Source: Stenotrophomonas panacihumi | GTDB lineage: Bacteria > Pseudomonadota > Gammaproteobacteria > Xanthomonadales > Xanthomonadaceae | Assembly: GCF_001431645.1 (NCBI RefSeq) | Contig: NZ_LLXU01000074.1 | Location: forward strand, 1-64,000 | Reading direction: 5' to 3' | Length of the DNA: 64,000 nucleotides | In this document: positions 20,079 to 29,302 of the stretch, one piece after another | How the letters are laid out: the number at the start of each line of letters is the position of its first letter | Numbering within the stretch: the first letter of the stretch is position 1 | Position numbers and translations under genes: made by a program | The notes under the pieces: generated by a model | What the model was told of the DNA's origin: nothing | Seen by the model: only the letters and a program-made list of their open reading frames with translations | Databases searched by the model: none

Positions 20079-21482
20079 ATGAACGACATTCTTCCCGTCA
20101 TCCTGTCCGGCGGCTCCGGCACCCGGCTGTGGCCGCTCTCGCGCGAGAGCTATCCCAAGCAGTTCCTCCCGCTCACCAGCGAGCTGACGATGCTGCAGGC
20201 GACCTGGCACCGCGTGGCCCCGATCGCCGGCCGCGCGCCGCTGATCATCGCCAACGAGGAACATCGTTTCGTCGCCGCCGAACAGCTGCAGCAGGTTGGC
20301 GCCACACCGCAGGCGATCATGCTCGAGCCGATCGGCCGCAACACCGCGCCGGCGATTGCCGTGGCCGCGCTGGAAGCGACCCGCGAAGGCGGTGACGCGC
20401 TGCTGCTCGTGCTGCCGTCGGACCACGTCATCAGCAACGAGAAGGCCTTCCAGGACGCCGTGCTCGAAGCCGCCAAGGCCGCGCGCGATGGCAAGCTGGT
20501 GACCTTCGGCATCGTGCCCGCCACGCCGGAGACCGGCTATGGCTACATCAAGGCCGCCGCCGGCACCGGCACCCGTCCGGTCGAGCGCTTCGTCGAGAAG
20601 CCCGACCTGGCCACGGCCCAGGGCTACGTCGCTTCCGGCGAATACTTCTGGAACAGCGGCATGTTCCTGTTCAAGGCCTCGCGCTACCTGGAGGAACTGG
20701 GCAAGCTCAACCCGGCCATCCTCGAAGCGACCCGCAAGGCCTGGGAAGGCGCCAAGCGCGATTCGGATTTCGTCCGCCTCGACAAGGAAACCTTCAAGGT
20801 CGTGCCGTCGGATTCGATCGACTACGCGGTGATGGAGAAGACCCAGGACGCGGCCGTGCTGCCGCTGGACGCGGGCTGGAGCGACGTCGGTTCGTGGACC
20901 GCCCTGCGCGACGTGTCGCGCCAGGATCCGGACGGCAATGCGCACCATGGCGACGTGATCGCCATCGACTGCCGCAACACCTACGCCTATGGCGACCGCC
21001 TGATCGCGCTGGTGGGCCTGGACGACGTGGTGGTGGTCGAAACCGCCGACGCCGTGCTGGTCGGCAAGGGCGAGCGCATGCAGGAGGTCAAGGAGGTCGT
21101 GGCGCGCATCAAGCAGGACAAGCGCTCCGAGGCCACCTGGCACCGCAAGGTCTACCGCCCGTGGGGCGCCTACGATTCGATCGACAATGGCCAGCGTTTC
21201 CAGGTCAAGCGCATCACGGTCAAGCCGGGCGCGACGCTGAGCCTGCAGATGCACCATCATCGTGCCGAGCACTGGATCGTGGTCAGCGGCACCGCGGAAG
21301 TGACGCGTGGCGAGGACGTGCTGCTGCTGACGGAAAACCAGAGCACCTATATCCCGCTGGGCGTGACGCACCGCCTGCGCAACCCGGGCAAGCTGCCGCT
21401 GGAGCTGATCGAAGTGCAGTCCGGCAGCTACCTCGGCGAGGATGACATCGTGCGGTTCGAGGATACGTACGGCCGGGCTTGA
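20079..21482 (+). CDS. xanB: mannose-1-phosphate guanylyltransferase / mannose-6-phosphate isomerase
   Basis: Bifunctional type II enzyme making mannose-6-P from fructose-6-P and GDP-mannose from mannose-1-P. The 467-residue length equals Xanthomonas XanB. The N-terminal nucleotidyltransferase has [19 protein letters not shown] and FVEKPD; the C-terminal cupin-type isomerase has [21 protein letters not shown]. An in-frame GTG lies 6 bases before the chosen ATG; AAGGA is placed better for the ATG. GDP-mannose from XanB would feed gmd and rmd 24-26 kb downstream. Confidence 0.96.
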   Translation: MNDILPVILSGGSGTRLWPLSRESYPKQFLPLTSELTMLQATWHRVAPIAGRAPLIIANEEHRFVAAEQLQQVGATPQAIMLEPIGRNTAPAIAVAALEATREGGDALLLVLPSDHVISNEKAFQDAVLEAAKAARDGKLVTFGIVPATPETGYGYIKAAAGTGTRPVERFVEKPDLATAQGYVASGEYFWNSGMFLFKASRYLEELGKLNPAILEATRKAWEGAKRDSDFVRLDKETFKVVPSDSIDYAVMEKTQDAAVLPLDAGWSDVGSWTALRDVSRQDPDGNAHHGDVIAIDCRNTYAYGDRLIALVGLDDVVVVETADAVLVGKGERMQEVKEVVARIKQDKRSEATWHRKVYRPWGAYDSIDNGQRFQVKRITVKPGATLSLQMHHHRAEHWIVVSGTAEVTRGEDVLLLTENQSTYIPLGVTHRLRNPGKLPLELIEVQSGSYLGEDDIVRFEDTYGRA

Positions 21483-21504
21483 GCCCCGCGTACCACTCGA
21501 CAGG

Positions 21505-21530
21505 AAACGGCGGCCGCAAGGCCGCCGTTT
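21505..21530. terminator. hairpin terminator between xanB and the sulfotransferase gene
   Basis: Perfect 11-bp stem AAACGGCGGCC / GGCCGCCGTTT closed by a GCAA loop, then CTGTTT. It lies between convergent genes and probably serves both. Confidence 0.75.
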
Positions 21531-21535
21531 CTGTT

Positions 21536-22768
21536 TCAGGCGGCCTGCACGACCACTTCGGGGTCTTCGCCGGGTGCGGCACGCTCGATCCAGCTCACGC
21601 CTTCCTGCACCAACCGCACCTGCAGGCGAAACCTGCCCGCGTGCTCCGGCGCCCGCACGCATGCGCTCATCTCCAGGCGCCCGCCCGCGGGCAACACCGC
21701 GGGCAGCGGCGTGCGTTCGCCGTTATGGACCACGGTTACGCCGCTGCCGGCGTCCACCCAGTGGTACGCCACGTGGACGGGATGCGGCGGCCGGCTGCTG
21801 AGCACCTCGTCCGAATCATTGCGCACGGTGACCCGCACGCGCGTCGTGTCGTTGGCCACCAGCGCGGCCGAACAGGCCACCGATTCGACGCCGATGTGTT
21901 CGAGCGAGGTCGCCTGCAAGGGCGTGCGCCAGGCCGCCCCCACGCATCCCTCGCGCGCCGCCTCCTTCAGCACCAGCGAGTGCACCATCGCATCGAAGCG
22001 TTCGGAGAACCGCTCGCACGCCCAGGCATAAAGCGCCCGATCCATCGACGTCGCGGCCTCGATCGCCGCACGGACGTCGGCGGGAATATCCGGCGCCGCC
22101 AGGGCGTTGGGCGAGACGTTCAAGCGCTGCGCCGGCATGCCCGGGTCGAAGCCGAACGCATGCGACAGCAGGGACAGGGAATGCTCCATGCGCTCGGCAA
22201 TCCCGAACTGCATCGTCTCCAGCCTGCGCTTGGCGGTCTCCAGCAACGCGGGGTCGTGGCCGCGCTCGGCATAGGCGCGGATGGTGCGCTGCCCGTATCC
22301 GACGGGATCGGCGGCCAGCCGCTCGAAGTCCAGGTCGGCCGCCAGGAACAGCGTCTGCGTATTGAGCAGGTCCCAGCGGGTTTCAGGATCGTTGACGAAA
22401 TCGAGCAGCGACCACTGTTCGCTCACCATGCGCTCGTGCCGGTAGGCATCCGGATTGCGCCGCACGTGCAGGTACCAGGAGAGCGTCCTTTGCAGCGGAT
22501 CGCGAAGCATCGTCAGGTACTGCAACGGCTTGCCGACGTACCGCTCCACGCCATGCCAGAGATGACCGCGGTAGAACTGGTAGTCGCCCACGCGCGCGCG
22601 ATCCAGCGCGAACAGTTCGGGCAACAACTGGCCAGGACAGATATCGCCTCGCGCGTACTGCGCGTCGAGAAACGCGATCAGCGTGGTGCCGGCCGTCTTC
22701 GGGATATGCAGGAAGTACACCGGCGCCTTCGCCGGAGCAGGAAACTGGGACACGCCGCCGTGCTGCAT
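21536..22768 (-). CDS. sulfotransferase-family protein with C-terminal LVQEG-type beta-sandwich domain
   Basis: A 410-residue protein. The N-terminal FLHIPKTAGTTL is the 5'-phosphosulfate-binding loop of the Sulfotransfer_2 family, and LTMLRDPLQRTLSWYLH contains the 3'-phosphate-binding Arg/Ser segment. The family moves sulfate from PAPS to sugars or other acceptors. The last 110 or so residues form a separate beta-rich domain (VRVTVRNDSDEVLSS...LVQEGVSWIE) also present in three membrane proteins of this locus. GGGAGG lies 6 bases before the ATG. It begins 28 bases after rmlD and probably belongs to the rmlBACD transcript. No signal peptide is visible, so it should be cytoplasmic. Acceptor unknown. 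Confidence 0.78.
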   Translation of the reverse strand: MQHGGVSQFPAPAKAPVYFLHIPKTAGTTLIAFLDAQYARGDICPGQLLPELFALDRARVGDYQFYRGHLWHGVERYVGKPLQYLTMLRDPLQRTLSWYLHVRRNPDAYRHERMVSEQWSLLDFVNDPETRWDLLNTQTLFLAADLDFERLAADPVGYGQRTIRAYAERGHDPALLETAKRRLETMQFGIAERMEHSLSLLSHAFGFDPGMPAQRLNVSPNALAAPDIPADVRAAIEAATSMDRALYAWACERFSERFDAMVHSLVLKEAAREGCVGAAWRTPLQATSLEHIGVESVACSAALVANDTTRVRVTVRNDSDEVLSSRPPHPVHVAYHWVDAGSGVTVVHNGERTPLPAVLPAGGRLEMSACVRAPEHAGRFRLQVRLVQEGVSWIERAAPGEDPEVVVQAA

Positions 22769-22796
22769 CTATGCCCTCCCGGGTACATGACGCTGC

Positions 22797-23720
22797 TCAG
22801 CGCGGCAGTCGGCCCTCCACCGCCAACCGCGCCACTTGCCCGAGCACGGCCTCCATCTCCCGCCGCCAATCCGGCAGCTCGACAGGGAAATCCGCGACCA
22901 GGCTGCTGCAGTCCAGGCACGAGTAGCGAGGACGCCGCGCGGGCGTCGGATACGCGTCCGTCGTGACCGGCACGACGCGCGGCATCCTTTCAAGCAAGCC
23001 CATGCCATGGGCGTGGCCCAACAGCGACTCGGCGAAGCCGTGCCAACTGGTCTGGCCAGTGGCCGTAAGATGCCACACTCCTGTCATAAGCTGATCACCC
23101 ACGAGAATATCGCGGGTCACATTTGCGACCAGGGTCGCGGATGTCGGCGTGCCGGTCTGGTCGGCCACGACACGGAGCTCTTCACGTTCAGCGGCCAGCT
23201 TCAGCATCGTGAGCAGGAAATTGCGGCTGTGTGCCGCGTAGACCCATGCCGTGCGGAAGATCAGGTGCCTTCCGCCCGCCGCCTGGATGCGCTGCTCGCC
23301 CGCCAGTTTGCTGGCGCCGTACACGCCCAGCGGGGCGGTCGGATCTTCGGGCCGGTAGGGGCGGCGGCCTTCACCGTCGAACACGTAATCCGTCGAGTAA
23401 TGCACCAGCGGCACGTCATGCGCCGCGCACCATTGTGCGAGGACGCCGGGCGCCTCGCCGTTGACGCAGAAGGCCAGCTCGCGCTCCTGCTCGGCTCGGT
23501 CGACCGCCGTGTAGGCCGCGGCATTGATGACGCGGTGCGGGCGCAGGCGATCGAGCAGCGCCGGCAGCGTGGTCGGCTCGGTGAAGTCCGCGGTCTCGCA
23601 GGCGCTGCCATCGGCCAGACGGCCGCTGCGCGTCGCACCGACCACGGGTGCCAGCGGCGCGAGCGCACGCATCAGCTCCTGCCCGACCTGCCCGTTCGCG
23701 CCCAGCACCAGCGTGGTCAT
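22797..23720 (-). CDS. rmlD: dTDP-4-dehydrorhamnose reductase
   Basis: Last step of dTDP-L-rhamnose synthesis, NAD(P)H-dependent reduction of dTDP-4-dehydro-L-rhamnose. The 307-residue SDR has the nucleotide motif GANGQVG near the start, the STDYVFDGEG segment, and YGASKLAGE with the catalytic Tyr and Lys. The frame is open far upstream, but the ATG at 23720 overlaps the rmlC stop as ATGA and gives normal length. Gene order rmlB-A-C-D matches Xanthomonas. Confidence 0.95.
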   Translation of the reverse strand: MTTLVLGANGQVGQELMRALAPLAPVVGATRSGRLADGSACETADFTEPTTLPALLDRLRPHRVINAAAYTAVDRAEQERELAFCVNGEAPGVLAQWCAAHDVPLVHYSTDYVFDGEGRRPYRPEDPTAPLGVYGASKLAGEQRIQAAGGRHLIFRTAWVYAAHSRNFLLTMLKLAAEREELRVVADQTGTPTSATLVANVTRDILVGDQLMTGVWHLTATGQTSWHGFAESLLGHAHGMGLLERMPRVVPVTTDAYPTPARRPRYSCLDCSSLVADFPVELPDWRREMEAVLGQVARLAVEGRLPR

Positions 23721-24274
23721 GGTGCAAAGACCGGCAGCCGATCCGGCGCCACGTCCTCGAGGAACGGCGCAAGCGTGTCCTTCGCCGACAGGATCGGCGC
23801 GTCCAGCGGCCAGTCCACGCCAATGCTGGCATCGTCCCAGCGCACGCTCGCGTCGGCTTCGCGCACGTACACATCGGTGCAGAGATAGCTGAACACCGCG
23901 CGCTCGGACAACACCGCGAAGCCATGCGCGAAGCCTTCCGGAATCCAGAACTGCCGGCGGTTCTCGCCACTGAGGATCACGGCGGCCCAGCGACCGAAAT
24001 GCGGGGAACCACGGCGGATATCGACCGCCACGTCGTAGACCTCGCCTTCCAGCACGCTGACCAGCTTCCCTTGCGGGCGCGGCCACTGGTAATGGAGGCC
24101 GCGCAGCACGCCACGGCTGGAGGAGGACACGTTGCTCTGCACGAAGCGCATGTCCAACCCGTGGGCCGCATAACGCTCCGCGTTCCAGCTCTCGAAAAAG
24201 AAGCCGCGCTCGTCGCCATGGACGACGGGCTCGATGACCAGGCAACCCGGCAATGCGGTTTCAATCAACTTCAA
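23717..24274 (-). CDS. rmlC: dTDP-4-dehydrorhamnose 3,5-epimerase
   Basis: Epimerises dTDP-4-keto-6-deoxyglucose at C3 and C5. The 185-residue cupin contains [28 protein letters not shown] and [16 protein letters not shown], all core RmlC motifs. There is no ATG in a suitable place; a TTG at 24272-24274 gives the usual N-terminus (M)[15 protein letters not shown], overlaps the rmlA stop, and is preceded by GGGGGAAG at good spacing. The low-efficiency start combined with coupling may tune RmlC level. Confidence 0.93.
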   Translation of the reverse strand: MKLIETALPGCLVIEPVVHGDERGFFFESWNAERYAAHGLDMRFVQSNVSSSSRGVLRGLHYQWPRPQGKLVSVLEGEVYDVAVDIRRGSPHFGRWAAVILSGENRRQFWIPEGFAHGFAVLSERAVFSYLCTDVYVREADASVRWDDASIGVDWPLDAPILSAKDTLAPFLEDVAPDRLPVFAP

Positions 24275-25161
24275 AACATCTTCCCCCGTCGGGCCAGGTC
24301 GTGCAGGTACTTTCCGTAGGCATTCTTGGATAGCGGCGCGGCGAGCCGTTCCAGGTCTTCCGCGCCGATCCAGCCGTACCCGAAGGCGATCTCCTCCGGG
24401 CAGCAAACCTGCAATCCCTGGCGCGCCTGGATGGTCTCGATGAAATTCGCCGCTTCGTGCAGCGACTGGTGCGTGCCGGTGTCCAGCCACGCATAGCCGC
24501 GACCCAGCGCCTCCAGGTGCAGCGAGCCGTCTTCCAGGTAGCAGCGATTGAGATCGGTGATCTCCAGCTCGCCGCGCGGCGACGGCTTCAACGCGGCGGC
24601 GTAGTCGCTCGCGCGCCTGTCGTAGAAATACAGGCCGGTGACCGCGTACTGCGAACGCGGCTGGGCCGGCTTCTCCTCGATGCCGATCACCTTCCCGCTG
24701 GCATCGAACTCGGCCACGCCATAGCGCTCCGGATCGTTGACCCAGTAACCGAACACCGTTGCGCCATGCTCGCGCGCATCGGCGCGGCGCAGCGTCTCCG
24801 TCAGGCCATGCCCATGGAAGATGTTGTCGCCCAGCACCAGGCAGCTCGGCTGGCCATCGACGAAGTCGCGGCCAATCACGTACGCCTGCGCCAGCCCGTC
24901 CGGGCTCGGCTGCACCGCGTACTGGATGTTCATGCCCCACTGCGAACCGTCGCCCAGCAGGTTCTGGAACAGCGCCTGCTCGTGCGGCGTGTTGATGATC
25001 AGCACGTCGCGGATGCCCGCCAGCATCAGCACGCTGAGCGGGTAGTAGATCATCGGCTTGTCGTACACCGGCAGCAGCTGCTTGCTGACGCCCTGGGTGA
25101 TCGGATACAGCCGCGTGCCGGAACCGCCGGCGAGGATGATGCCCTTGCGCTTGCTCATCAT
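24271..25161 (-). CDS. rmlA: glucose-1-phosphate thymidylyltransferase
   Basis: Makes dTDP-glucose from dTTP and glucose-1-phosphate, the first and feedback-controlled step to dTDP-L-rhamnose. The 296-residue protein has the nucleotidyltransferase signature [20 protein letters not shown], the GDNIFHG metal loop and the GIEEKP segment. Two adjacent ATG codons (25161, 25158) are possible; GGAGCG stands 9 bases before the first. It lies 17 bases downstream of rmlB. Confidence 0.96.
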   Translation of the reverse strand: MMSKRKGIILAGGSGTRLYPITQGVSKQLLPVYDKPMIYYPLSVLMLAGIRDVLIINTPHEQALFQNLLGDGSQWGMNIQYAVQPSPDGLAQAYVIGRDFVDGQPSCLVLGDNIFHGHGLTETLRRADAREHGATVFGYWVNDPERYGVAEFDASGKVIGIEEKPAQPRSQYAVTGLYFYDRRASDYAAALKPSPRGELEITDLNRCYLEDGSLHLEALGRGYAWLDTGTHQSLHEAANFIETIQARQGLQVCCPEEIAFGYGWIGAEDLERLAAPLSKNAYGKYLHDLARRGKMF

Positions 25162-25178
25162 GTGGGATCGCTCCGTGA

Positions 25179-26234
25179 TCAGGCGGCGGTGCCGATGCGT
25201 TCGAGCCGGTAGCTGCCATCGAGCACGCCGCGCACCCAGTCCTGGTTGTCCAGGTACCAGTCCACGGTGAAGGCGATGCCCTGCTCGAAGGTGTGCTTCG
25301 GTTCCCAGCCCAGTTCGTCCTTCAGCTTGGAGGCGTCGATCGCGTAGCGGCGATCGTGGCCTGGGCGATCGGCGACATGGGTGATCTGGCTTTCGCGCGG
25401 CTGGCCATCGGCGCGCGGCCGGCGCTGGTCGAGCAGCGCGCAGATCGCGCGCACCACTTCGATGTTCTGCCGCTCGGCATTGCCGCCGACGTTGTAGGTC
25501 TCGCCAACACGACCGTTCGCCAGCACGGTGCGGATCGCCTCGCAGTGGTCGCTGACGAACAGCCAGTCACGCACCTGCTTGCCATCGCCGTACACCGGCA
25601 GCGCTTCGCCGGCCAGCGCCTTGGCGATCACCAGCGGGATGAGCTTTTCCGGGAAATGGTACGGGCCGTAATTGTTCGAGCAGTTGGTGGTCAGCGTCGG
25701 CAGGCCGTAGGTGTGGTGGAACGCGCGCACCAGGTGGTCGGATGCGGCCTTCGAGGCGGAATACGGCGAGTTCGGCGCGTAAGGCGTGGTCTCGGAAAAC
25801 TTGCCGGTCTCGCCCAGCGTGCCGTAGACCTCGTCGGTGGAGACGTGCAGGAAGCGGAAGCCCTCGCGACGCCCATCCGGCAGCGCCTTCCAGTAGTCGC
25901 GCGCGGCTTCGAGCAGCCCCAGCGTGCCCACGACATTGGTCTGGATGAAGGCGCCCGGGCCATCGATGGAGCGGTCCACATGGCTCTCGGCGGCGAAGTT
26001 CACCACCGCCTCGGGCTGGTGCTCGGCCAGCAGGCGCGACACCAGGTCGCGGTCGCCGATGTCGCCCTGCACGAAGACGTGGTTCGAATCACCCTGCAGC
26101 GAGGCCAGCGTATTCAGGTTTCCGGCGTAGGTCAGCAGGTCGAGGTTGACCACCTTCACGCCGCGGGCGACCGCTTCGCGGACGAAATTGCCGCCTATGA
26201 ATCCGGCGCCGCCGGTTACCAGCCACGTTGCCAC
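25179..26234 (-). CDS. rmlB: dTDP-glucose 4,6-dehydratase
   Basis: NAD-dependent SDR that converts dTDP-glucose to dTDP-4-keto-6-deoxyglucose. The 351-residue protein has [12 protein letters not shown] at the N-terminus, [10 protein letters not shown] with the catalytic Thr-Asp-Glu, [12 protein letters not shown] with Tyr/Lys, and [14 protein letters not shown]. The start is a GTG (26232-26234) preceded by GGGAG; the in-frame ATG further upstream would add 34 residues that do not look like RmlB. It leads the rmlBACD-sulfotransferase operon, divergent from etfB. Confidence 0.95.
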   Translation of the reverse strand: MATWLVTGGAGFIGGNFVREAVARGVKVVNLDLLTYAGNLNTLASLQGDSNHVFVQGDIGDRDLVSRLLAEHQPEAVVNFAAESHVDRSIDGPGAFIQTNVVGTLGLLEAARDYWKALPDGRREGFRFLHVSTDEVYGTLGETGKFSETTPYAPNSPYSASKAASDHLVRAFHHTYGLPTLTTNCSNNYGPYHFPEKLIPLVIAKALAGEALPVYGDGKQVRDWLFVSDHCEAIRTVLANGRVGETYNVGGNAERQNIEVVRAICALLDQRRPRADGQPRESQITHVADRPGHDRRYAIDASKLKDELGWEPKHTFEQGIAFTVDWYLDNQDWVRGVLDGSYRLERIGTAA

Positions 26235-26432
26235 CTGGAACTCCCGTCGTGCAAAGAGCGAAAGGATATCCGCTTTGGCGCGACCACCGCCCGCATGCCC
26301 TTCAGGATGACGCGCCGCAGCATTTCCATACGCCATCGCACGGAGGTGGTTTGCCGGCTAAAATCGGTGCACTGCCCCGCGCCAGCCGCCGCGGCCGGGC
26401 CTTCCCGCAACAGCTGAAGGATCTCGTAAAAG
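26235..26432. promoter_or_regulatory. divergent promoter region rmlB / etfB
   Basis: A 198-base spacer between two divergent operons. On the plus strand TAAAAT at 26359-26364 is a possible -10 for etfB, without a good -35; GAAGGA lies about 15 bases before the etfB ATG. For rmlB only the Shine-Dalgarno GGGAG is evident. I see no clear operator. Confidence 0.35.
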
Positions 26433-27179
26433 ATGAAAATCCTCGTCGCCTACAAGCGCGTGGTGGACTACAACGTCCGCATCCAGGTCAAGCCGGACGG
26501 CTCCGGCGTGGTCACGGACGGCGTCAAGCTTTCGCCCAACCCGTTCGATGAAATCGCCCTGGAAGAAGCGCTGCGCCTGCGCGATGCCGGCATCGCCACC
26601 GAAGTGGTGGTCGTCACCCTCGCCCCCGCCGATGCCGCCGCGCACCTGCGCAACGGCCTGGCCATGGGCGCCAACCGCGCCATCCACGTCGTCACCGACG
26701 CCGCCGTGCAGCCGCTCACCGCCGCGCGCGCCCTGCTCAAGCTGGTCGAGAAGGAGCAGCCGCAGCTGGTGATCCTGGGCAAGCAGGCGATCGACGACGA
26801 CGCCAACCAGACCGGCCAGATGCTGGCCACGCTGTGGGGCCGCCCGCAGGCGACCTTCGCCTCCAAGCTCGCCGTCGCCGACGGCAAGGCCACGGTGACG
26901 CGCGAAGTCGACGCTGGCCTGGAGACGCTGGAAGTCGACCTGCCGGCGGTGGTCACCACCGACCTGCGCCTCAACGAGCCGCGCTTCATCAAGCTGCCGG
27001 ACATCATGAAGGCCAAGAGCAAGCCGCTGGAGACGATCGCCTTCGCCGATCTCGGCGTGGACGCCAACGACAGCCTGAAGACCACTCGTTACGCCCCGCC
27101 GGCCAAGCGCAGCCGCGGCGTCATGGTGAAGGATGCCGCCGAACTGGTGGCCGCACTCAAGCAGAAGGGGTTGCTGTAA
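26433..27179 (+). CDS. etfB: electron transfer flavoprotein beta subunit
   Basis: Small subunit of the soluble ETF heterodimer that accepts electrons from acyl-CoA and related dehydrogenases and delivers them to ETF-QO. The 248-residue protein has the N-terminal MKILVAYKRVVDYNVRIQVK, the NPFDEIALEEALRLRDAG segment, GKQAIDDDANQTGQML, and the C-terminal recognition loop region (RFIKLPDIMKAKSKPLE) used to dock partner dehydrogenases. The stop overlaps the etfA start. In Xanthomonas etfB/etfA mark one border of the LPS locus. Confidence 0.97.
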   Translation: MKILVAYKRVVDYNVRIQVKPDGSGVVTDGVKLSPNPFDEIALEEALRLRDAGIATEVVVVTLAPADAAAHLRNGLAMGANRAIHVVTDAAVQPLTAARALLKLVEKEQPQLVILGKQAIDDDANQTGQMLATLWGRPQATFASKLAVADGKATVTREVDAGLETLEVDLPAVVTTDLRLNEPRFIKLPDIMKAKSKPLETIAFADLGVDANDSLKTTRYAPPAKRSRGVMVKDAAELVAALKQKGLL

Positions 27180-28120
27180 TGGCCAAGGTACTCATCGTCG
27201 CCGAACACCTGGGCGGGCAGCTCAATACCGCCACCGCCAAGACCGTCAGCGCCGCGCAGGCCCTGCAGCCGGAAGCCATCGACATCGTCGTGCTGGCCGC
27301 CGACCCGGCCGGCGTCGCCGCCCAGGCCGCGCAGATTGCCGGCGTGGCGCGCGTGCTGACCGTGGCCAACGCCGCCAACGAACACGCGCTCGCCCAGGTG
27401 CTGGGCCCGCAGATCGCGAAGCTGGCCGCCGGCTACAGCCACGTCTTCGGCCCGTCGACCACCTTCGGCAAGGATCTGATGCCGGTCGTGGCGGCCCTGC
27501 TGGGCGTCAACCAGGTCTCCGACCTGATGGCGGTGGAGGGCACGCATGTCTTCCAGCGCCCGATCTACGCGGGCAACGCGATCATCACCGTCGAGGCACC
27601 GGCCGACCAGGTCGTCGTCGCCACCGTGCGCACGGCCTCGTGGCCGGAAGCGGCCAAGGGCGGCAGCGCCGCGGTGGAAGCCGCGCAGGCCGAGGCCACG
27701 CTGCCGAGCCACACCCGCTTCGTCGGCCTGGCGGCCGGCAAGTCCGACCGCCCCGACCTGCAGAGCGCCAAGCGCGTCGTCTCCGGCGGCCGCGGCGTCG
27801 GCTCGGAGGAGAACTTCAAGGTCATCTACCAGCTGGCCGACAAGCTCGGCGCGGCGGTGGGCGCCTCGCGCGCGGCAGTGGATGCCGGCTACGTGCCCAA
27901 CGAGTTGCAGGTGGGCCAGACCGGCAAGATCATCGCCCCGGAGCTGTACGTGGCGGTGGGCATCAGCGGCGCGATCCAGCACCTGACCGGCATCAAGGAC
28001 GCCGGGACGATCGTGGCGATCAACAAGGACGGCGAGGCGCCGATCTTCGAGATCGCCGATATCGGACTGGTGGGTGACTTGTTCACGCTGCTGCCGGAGC
28101 TCGAGAAAGCGCTGGCCTGA
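27179..28120 (+). CDS. etfA: electron transfer flavoprotein alpha subunit
   Basis: FAD-binding large subunit of ETF. The 313-residue protein starts [14 protein letters not shown] and carries the C-terminal FAD-binding segments [35 protein letters not shown] and [19 protein letters not shown]. The ATG uses the last A of the etfB TAA stop (TAATG), so the subunits are coupled for equal synthesis. A 12-bp hairpin follows the stop. Confidence 0.97.
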   Translation: MAKVLIVAEHLGGQLNTATAKTVSAAQALQPEAIDIVVLAADPAGVAAQAAQIAGVARVLTVANAANEHALAQVLGPQIAKLAAGYSHVFGPSTTFGKDLMPVVAALLGVNQVSDLMAVEGTHVFQRPIYAGNAIITVEAPADQVVVATVRTASWPEAAKGGSAAVEAAQAEATLPSHTRFVGLAAGKSDRPDLQSAKRVVSGGRGVGSEENFKVIYQLADKLGAAVGASRAAVDAGYVPNELQVGQTGKIIAPELYVAVGISGAIQHLTGIKDAGTIVAINKDGEAPIFEIADIGLVGDLFTLLPELEKALA

Positions 28121-28127
28121 TCCACGC

Positions 28128-28159
28128 CGGGCACGTCGCACCGTAAAGCGACGTGCCCG
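28128..28159 (+). terminator. hairpin after etfA
   Basis: Perfect 12-bp stem CGGGCACGTCGC / GCGACGTGCCCG with an eight-base loop, starting 8 bases after the etfA stop. The T-tract after it is weak (GGTTTCGTG), so termination may be incomplete or factor-aided. Confidence 0.55.
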
Positions 28160-28202
28160 CCGGTTTCGTGGGCACCGTCGCTGGCGGTACGCGGGTTCTG
28201 GG

Positions 28203-28208
28203 TATACT
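28203..28208 (+). promoter_or_regulatory. -10 box before the FkbM methyltransferase gene
   Basis: TATACT is a 5-of-6 match to the -10 consensus, with a likely start point near 28215 and the ATG at 28238. The -35 region (GCTGGC at 17-base spacing) is poor. It marks the probable start of the plus-strand O-antigen genes. Confidence 0.4.
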
Positions 28209-28237
28209 CCGGGCATCCGACTGACGGGGCCCAGCGT

Positions 28238-29302
28238 ATGCAAGGCGTTACGGAAGATGCGGTGGCGTGGGCGTATCGAATCCTGCTCGAGCGCGAGCCG
28301 GAAAGCGAGCAGGTCGTCGAGGACACCCTCGGCAGGTTGCAATCGATGCGCGAGCTTCGACTGAACTTCGTCAATTCGGTCGAGTACCGCGAGAAGTTCG
28401 ACGAGGCGCAGTCGAACGGGCAAAGCCCTTATTTCCACTATGCCGCGACTTTCGACGCATTGCCGTTGATACGCCGCCATGCAGTCGAATCGACGGAAAA
28501 GCCGGGCTACCTGGTCAATTTCCTCGGCGTCGCGATCGACCCCAAGTTCTTTCCCTCACTCCTGCAGGATCGCGCAGGAGAAGTGGAAGGCGTGCCGATC
28601 CCGGCGAACTGGCACGCGGACATCGCCGAGTGGGCCGCGGCATTGCGCGCGGTCGAACTGTCGGGCGAAAGGTTCGTCGTCACCGAGCTCGGTTGCGGCT
28701 GGGGCTGCTGGATGAACAACACCGGCGTGGCGGCGCGCGCGACCGGGCGCCAGGTCAAGGTCATCGGCATCGAAGGCGACAGCGGCCACATCGAATTCGC
28801 GCGCGAATCCCTGGCGACGAATGGCTTCACGGACGACGAGATCGAACTGCACCGTGGCATCGCCACGTTCCAGGCGGGCGTGGCGCTGTTTCCGCGACAG
28901 GAAGTCCCCGGGATGAGCTGGGGCAGCGAACCCATCTTCAACGCCACCGAGGAACAGCGCCGGCAGGCCACCGAATCGGGGCATTACGACGAAGTCACGA
29001 TGGTGCCGCTGGCCGACGTCATCGCCAACGAACCCAGGATCGACCTGCTCCACATCGACATCCAGGGTGGTGAAGCGGACCTGGTGGAGCAGAGCCTGGC
29101 GCTGCTCAACCGGAAGGTGGCCTACATGCTGATCGGCACCCACTCGAAACAGATCGAGGGCCGCCTCTACGCCGCGCTGCTCGATGCGGGCTGGCACCTG
29201 GAAATGGAGCGCCCCGCCCTGTTCGACATCGTGGATGGGCATCCCCGGGTCAAGGTGGATGGCGTGCAGGGATGGCGTAACCCGGCCCTGCTGCCTCTAT
29301 GA
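28238..29302 (+). CDS. FkbM-type SAM methyltransferase with N-terminal DUF4214-like segment
   Basis: A 354-residue protein. Residues about 8-55 ([18 protein letters not shown]... NSVEYREKF) look like the DUF4214 repeat often fused to glycan enzymes. The catalytic part has the SAM-binding ELGCGWGCW near residue 150 and the acidic [12 protein letters not shown] strand end, and ends with [21 protein letters not shown], the FkbM (Methyltransf_21) signature. It probably O-methylates a sugar of the O-polysaccharide. Its stop overlaps the next start as ATGA. Base composition looks less GC-rich than in the flanking housekeeping genes. Confidence 0.82.
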   Translation: MQGVTEDAVAWAYRILLEREPESEQVVEDTLGRLQSMRELRLNFVNSVEYREKFDEAQSNGQSPYFHYAATFDALPLIRRHAVESTEKPGYLVNFLGVAIDPKFFPSLLQDRAGEVEGVPIPANWHADIAEWAAALRAVELSGERFVVTELGCGWGCWMNNTGVAARATGRQVKVIGIEGDSGHIEFARESLATNGFTDDEIELHRGIATFQAGVALFPRQEVPGMSWGSEPIFNATEEQRRQATESGHYDEVTMVPLADVIANEPRIDLLHIDIQGGEADLVEQSLALLNRKVAYMLIGTHSKQIEGRLYAALLDAGWHLEMERPALFDIVDGHPRVKVDGVQGWRNPALLPL

